Shown here piece by piece: positions 58,670-64,000 of a stretch of DNA of 64,000 bases. Position 1 is the first letter of the stretch. Every line of letters begins with the position of its first letter. Below the pieces are notes generated by a model that saw only the letters and a program-made list of their open reading frames with translations, was not told the DNA's origin and searched no databases. The translations under genes and the position numbers were made by a program. The stretch covers positions 331,299 to 395,298 of the forward strand of contig NW_025064907.1 in NCBI RefSeq assembly GCF_019112545.1, in the 5' to 3' direction. This DNA comes from Guyanagaster necrorhizus. Taxonomy: Eukaryota > Basidiomycota > Agaricomycetes > Agaricales > Physalacriaceae.

Positions 58670-61600
58670 TAAATGGCTCAGTCGGACCTTCCAGCATGAC
58701 ACGAACCGAGGAAGTTTCTGAGATCGTTTTCTACGTTATTTATTTACATACCACTGTCCCGCCGCTCCATTCGCGGTTCTTTGATACAGCTTTCCCATCT
58801 CCTTGGCTATTATCTATTATCGTGTTACTTTACGCCACCTTGGTAGATTTGATTCCCGTTCGCACATTTCTTGGCACTTTTTTACTTTTGGAATAAAATA
58901 CTTCAAGTTGCTTCTATGTGGCGGATGAGACTATTTTATGATTTAAGGCCGGTCTTAGTACTACTGAGTTTAATGATTCATATTCACCGACCAAGAAGGC
59001 GAGAAGGCCAAACATAATTTCGTCTTGATTTTTTTTGTTACTTAATCGAGCTTGAGCTTGAACTACGACTGGTAGAACAAAGGTATTTATTCCAGACGAA
59101 GTGGCTGCACACAGAAAAACTCGAAACCCTGATAAGTTTCTCATGGGCTAATACCAGCACCAAGAGACAGAAGAGACAGAAAACGTGTCCGATTTCGATT
59201 AGTTCTCAGACCTGTGCTACTTGAATTTCAGTCCTAGTAATCACAGAAATTTCTTGATGACCGTGGTTCTTAGAAGAGTCGGCGCTGTGGAAGCGCCGCC
59301 GTCACGATGATCGGGAAGTTGCCTTGCTTCCTACCATCACCATCTATACACCACCCTAATCGCATTCGAGGACGACCATCCATATCCAGAGGCAGCCAAG
59401 TCTGCAAACATGGGGGCTAAGCACCGGGATATCATACAGGATGATGGATGACGAGAAATACAGCTGAAAATGGTCCGAGAACTGCATGTGTCCTAGCGCC
59501 CATCGAACTGACATCAGCGTTACAGAGATCCGCAGTGAATCTGAGGCGAGGATATGACCTTCTTCTGGCTAGCACTCAGGCATATGAAGGATCCTCTCTG
59601 AAGGATATATTGACCGCTGATGGCAGGTCAAAAAGTTTTTTTTTTTTGCTTTCCTCGAGTTCCTACCTAAAAATACGCGTTGTAGGTTCAGCCAACATTT
59701 TTTTGCTCAGCCCAATGCACTGTCAATATGCCCCCCATATATCAGTCCCTGAACGACAAAGTTCTCAATATTTCCGTGTCGTTCATTACGCAGAATCATC
59801 TAAACCTAGCATTAGACAAAAACTGTTGTACTACCTAGTCGATCCTCAAAGCCCCTCCCTCACCTCTGGTAGTCCCCGCGTATTCTAGAGAGAACAGAAT
59901 CTGAACCCTCCACAATCATTACTTTTATCATCCATGTATGCACCTACGTATGTTCCGATGAACACAGCCGGGACCTTGCCGCCTGGAACCTCGCGAGTGT
60001 CGTTTTTTTTTTGATCAATACATTTTCATTTGAATCCCACTTCCCCGCTCAGAGTCCGCACTCTACCTTACCTCCATCTTTCTTGCGGGCGTTGCCGGGT
60101 TCCTGTAAAGATACAATGGTGTGATGCAATTCTTGAATGAACCAGAAGACCGTCATGACCTTTTTCGTTTGTACGTTTTGGGGGGCATGGGCCGCATAAT
60201 ATGTGGTTCCTTGGTTTGGGTTCGCCAGTTACTGGATTTATGATCCAGACGTGCTACTGTGGCGCAGCAAAGCTATGGAATTAGGGTCAATAAGCACGGG
60301 CGGCACTGATATTGATGGAACGAGGAGAATATACCCTCTTTTTGCGTGTATGTTATCTCTGTTTAGCTCAACAAGCCTTCTTAGGACTGAATCTGATCTT
60401 ATCCAGCAATTCTTCGTCCAGTCACGAATCAAGACCGTCATCCAAATCGTCATAAAAGATCGCGATCTCAATAGAACACCTTCTCTGCCTTCGTCTTGCT
60501 TTGTCGTCGGAATCAGGAGGAAGTTATTCCACGGGAATGATGACATCTTGGCATCAAGTTCTACCTGGCTATACGTTAACCAGTAATTCGCCGTGTTGGG
60601 TCCAGAGATAGCGCTGCCAGGACTTTATCCACCGCTCCTGGACTGTATGTTCTGCACGATATCTCCCAGGCCCACCTCGGATTGTCTTGGATGGCCAATA
60701 GGCTCTTACAAGACGATGGAACGTTGCTTAAGAAGTCCGGACCTTCATTGCGTCACCTCGCCTCAGGAGGTGCTGTTGAAAATAGGACTTCGTGATTGTT
60801 TAAATCAGCCAAAGCCCATAACGCAGCTTGCCGAGGAGTTCCTGCTCTCTTCTATCGCATGTCAAATGTAACCCGTTGGAATCCCTCGATCCCGACGGCA
60901 CATTGCATCCTTCCTAGGATACAAATTACAGTTTTTTTTAAGGCCGTTCTGACGAATGAGGGGATGAGAATGACTTGTATCGCCTCTCGAGTCTCGCCGG
61001 CACCGGAGACAATAACGTTACAAGAAGGTGGCGTTTCAGTCATAATTGAATGGCTAACGATGGGGTTTGCCCTGTCCCGTGTTCGGAAGATCGCAGTCGC
61101 GGGTCAAAACAAAACATTGCCGACTCCATGGGGCAGTTTTGACAAAGCACTAGTGCTGTTGGAGAAAAGCGTATCTCACCTCCGCAAAAGTGGAAGTTCT
61201 TTTCACCCTGTGGCGCCGCATTGTTAATCAGCTGGAAGCGAAGCGTGACTCGTCCTTCCACCCGTGTATGTAGTCCGCGGTGTGTTCGAGGAGGTTTGAC
61301 GGCGGAACTTCGTGAGATGGATGGGCTACGCCTGGAGGACCGCCTTCCGTGGCGCGGTGATCGACCTCTAGTACCCCGTGTGGTTCTGCGAATCCTTCCC
61401 CGAAGATTCCTGTGTGTCCCCATTGTTGATTTTCGGGGGGTGGGGAAACTCTGCAACAATGTGGATTCTTTTTCTCCGGTCTCGAAATCCACATCAGCTC
61501 TCATCCTTAGGCCCAGCCACGTTTCTCGTTTCAATAATCGATTTTGAGTTCTCGGCCAAACAGAAGAGCGCCCAGGTAGGCCTTCTCGTCGTCATTGCGT

Positions 61601-62061
61601 GCGACTTTCACTCAAGAGCGCATGTTCTGAGACGCAAATGGTAAAAGTGGACCAAAGGATAGGTTCTTCACAATTTTCGGTGCTTCTTTTTGGTCCAATA
61701 GCGTAATCGGCATGGAAATTCGAGTGAACGGAGCTGCTTTCTTTGGCTGCCCCCCAAGAAGCTGCTGCAGTTATATCTCCCGGAATCACGCTCTCGGCCT
61801 CCGGAAGCTCCGATCAACATCTCTGAGGAGCCTGTGGCGTCTAGGCCGCATTTACTATTCTTTCCTTCTTGAGAGCGTTTGATTGGTCATTATATATTGT
61901 TCGTACATTTGTTATTGATATACGCTCTGTGTGACGAGAATAGGCACCCGTTAGATATGTACGAAACGATGAATAGAAAGGGAAAATGTTGGGATAGCGC
62001 ACAAGGCAGATCTGGCGAACAGCGAGCGTCAGGAATCTAGATAGATGGGTTAGAATCCAAG
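58670..62061. other. 3.4-kb region without a recognised gene
   Basis: Several open frames of 80-145 codons on the plus strand (59448-59888, 60203-60586, 60796-61227) show no known domain, no good splice chain and no repeat to the IRG units. It may contain decayed genes. A poly-T run lies at 59637-59648. Confidence 0.4.
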
Positions 62062-64000
62062 TTAAACCAGATCAGCCTGGTCCGGCTCGTCAAACCCTTC
62101 CACTCGTGCATTCCATTTCCAGCGACCTTCCAAGAATCCGTTCGCTGTGTCCTCCAAGACGATCTCGTTCCGCTTGTGCACGTAGACCTAGAAAAAATAT
62201 ATTTAAAAAATGTCACTCGGACAGCGAGTACATACCGTCTTGTCAGTCACCTTCTGCCTTAACGTCGGGATCGCATCAGCTTCTATCGGTTGCTCAAGCA
62301 GCTCGGCAAGTTCTTCCACAGCCTGTTCCAGATCTCGTTGATTATCTTCGAACAGCTCCTTCTCATTCCCTCTCGCGAGGTAATACGCCATGGCATAAGT
62401 CCATTTGAGAGTCATACGACATTTGTCGGCCTCTTCCACCGCCTTCTTCATGAACTGAACTTCGATCCAGGTCAACGAAGATGTAATCTGCATGTCCTCC
62501 ATCTTTTTCTCGGTTTTAGCATACAAATCCAGAGAAAGCTTGGCGGATTGTTCATGGTTAGCCCAACGATTGTAGTACTAAAACAAACAGGTTAAAAATA
62601 ACAACGTCAAAGAACGCGAAACGCACGTGTAGATATCGTTCCAGCGACGCGCGGCTTTTACTCTGAGCATCTCGAGCATCAGTCCCACTCTTCTCCTCGT
62701 ATCGGTTGCAGGAGTACCACGAGGTGCCGTGTTCCGACCATGGACCCATGCAAACCCAGCAAAACTCGTGCTTGCACTTTTTACAAGTCATATGGCTGAT
62801 GAACAATCAGCGCAAAAGATCTCGAAGACAACTATAGACGCGTACTTGCAACCCCCATTCTTCTCTATCGTACTCTGGCACTTCGGGCATTCTTTCGTGT
62901 TACTCTTGATCCAATTGGCTGTTTCGCTATCATCTGCGCACTTCTTCAGCCACATTTTGGCGACGCTGCACACCACAGGACGATGATCACTGTCGATAGG
63001 ACATCCAAAACAAAAGTAGTGCTCCTTCGCCGCCACAGCTGAAGTTAACGCTTCTGGAGATCCCGGAATTCCCCGCGCTCCACACGATACGGCTGGTACA
63101 ACCGTCGTCAGACTGGATTTGGATGCCGCGGCAGGACATGACACGGTATTAGTGCACCCAGGATGAGGACAGTATTTCAAATTTGGGTTGCACGAAACAA
63201 AGTGTCGGACGAGCAACTCCTGGAAACGGGCCCATGTGGGTTCCCCCTCGCCTGCGAGGGCAGATTGAATAAAGGTGTCTGGGGCTACAAGGCAACACCC
63301 TTCCGCCATGCATCGAATACAATGCTCGGCCTCGTCGCGAATTTTGGAGGTGATGTAGGTCGTCCAGCAACCTGTGCAGAAGAGATGATCGCAATCGAGC
63401 GACGCGGTTTGAAGATCTGATGAATCATCGTAGCATATGGGACAAACGAAGCGTTCAGCCTTTAGCCTGGTCTGTGCTGGCTGATAAGAAGATGATGAGG
63501 CTTTGGACGATGTCTTCGACGATGACGACAGGGTTGAAATGATCTTCGATGCCGATCTCGTGGTACGACGGTCGCCGATATGGGTCCGTATAGGCGAAGT
63601 TACTGACGGGGGTTCCGGTGCGGTGACGCCCGCAGCGACGAGAATAGTGTTAGGATTGTCCATGTATTTCTCGATTAGTCGTTCTTTGTTCCATGACGAG
63701 TGGCGCAGCAGCCGAGCGGCAATGCTAGACTATTTCCGCGTCAGCTACAGCGATTAAGGAATAATTACAACAAACTCACGTCGACACCCAAAATACCAAT
63801 GATATACGCAACATCTTGCTGCATAAGCTTTTCGACAGCGGGTTGGTTGAGTGACTCGTACTCAATCTCATACGATTTGCGTTTGCTGTTAGTATCGACC
63901 TTGAAATCCTCAGTATAGTCGTCCATGTTCATATCGTCTACGGATCGCAAATGAGATACCGGGCTGTACATACACCATGAAGCGCTGTGCTCACCATCGT
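62062..64000 (-). CDS. RBR E3 ubiquitin ligase, ariadne type (5' end outside window)
   Basis: Multi-exon, partial. Acidic N-terminus (MDDYTEDF, about 63.9 kb) and a UBA-like segment, then RING1 CPICYDD with [11 protein letters not shown] (about 63.4 kb), an IBR domain with YCPHPGC and FCFGC, and RING2 [14 protein letters not shown] spliced to [15 protein letters not shown] (about 62.8 kb). The Cys of GGCKHM matches the catalytic Cys of HHARI-type ligases, so ubiquitin is passed through a thioester. A long helical ariadne domain follows (62.2-62.6 kb), and the protein ends PDQADLV at 62062. Near 63995 the minus strand has a GTGAGC donor, so at least one more 5' exon lies beyond the window. Confidence 0.93.

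Noticed and set aside
60203..61550. Series of plus-strand open frames as a multi-exon gene
   Set aside because: I could not join them with plausible introns and see no domain; left as unassigned.

Overview
The window looks like nuclear DNA of a filamentous basidiomycete, most likely an Agaricomycete. Genes are compact and broken by GT-AG introns of about 50-65 nt, nuclear tRNA-Phe genes carry anticodon-loop introns, and the gene set includes a multi-HAMP group III histidine kinase, a Cps1-like GT2, Rheb, an ariadne-type RBR ligase and a plant-cell-wall pectate lyase relic. The species cannot be named from this sequence.

The outstanding feature is a family of ten paralogues of an IRG-like (immunity-related GTPase-like) dynamin-type GTPase. 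Three lie on the minus strand at 1.4-10.9 kb, and six plus one wrecked copy lie on the plus strand at 41.5-58.7 kb. Seven intact members begin with MGxxxS, an N-myristoylation signal as in vertebrate Irga6. This is followed by a small hydrophobic or KENPTM-type segment, a charged coiled coil of very variable length, then a G domain (GxSGTGKSS, DVPGSG, RSKSD) and a short C-terminal helical region. A 50-70 nt intron in the 5' leader ends just before the ATG in nearly every member. The first ~5.9 kb is an inverted copy of ~40.76-46.93 kb, so two IRG gene units and their flanks form the arms of a very large inverted repeat around a ~35 kb spacer.

The spacer holds single-copy genes: a pectate lyase (PL3) pseudogene and a third, diverged IRG gene (6.4-10.9 kb); two neighbouring multidomain sugar genes, a methyltransferase-GT8 fusion and an epimerase-GT-GT2 fusion (11.8-16.9 kb); the Nik1/Os-1-type histidine kinase (18.0-22.9 kb); a Cps1-like polysaccharide synthase (25.4-27.3 kb); Rheb (30.05-30.95 kb); lysyl-tRNA synthetase (31.2-33.5 kb); and an Arg/Asp/Pro-rich disordered protein (34.4-37.2 kb). 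A broken duplicate of the lysyl-tRNA synthetase 5' end sits at 39.5-39.8 kb, close to the inner edge of the right arm. Two tRNA-Phe genes lie at 8.8 and 23.6 kb.

Beyond the IRG array (58.7-62.0 kb) no gene is recognisable, and the window ends in an RBR E3 ubiquitin ligase whose 5' end lies outside. Working interpretation: an expanding, recombining, membrane-targeted GTPase family resembling an animal cell-autonomous immunity locus, embedded among ordinary fungal genes. The family assignment rests on motifs; an immune role is inference only.
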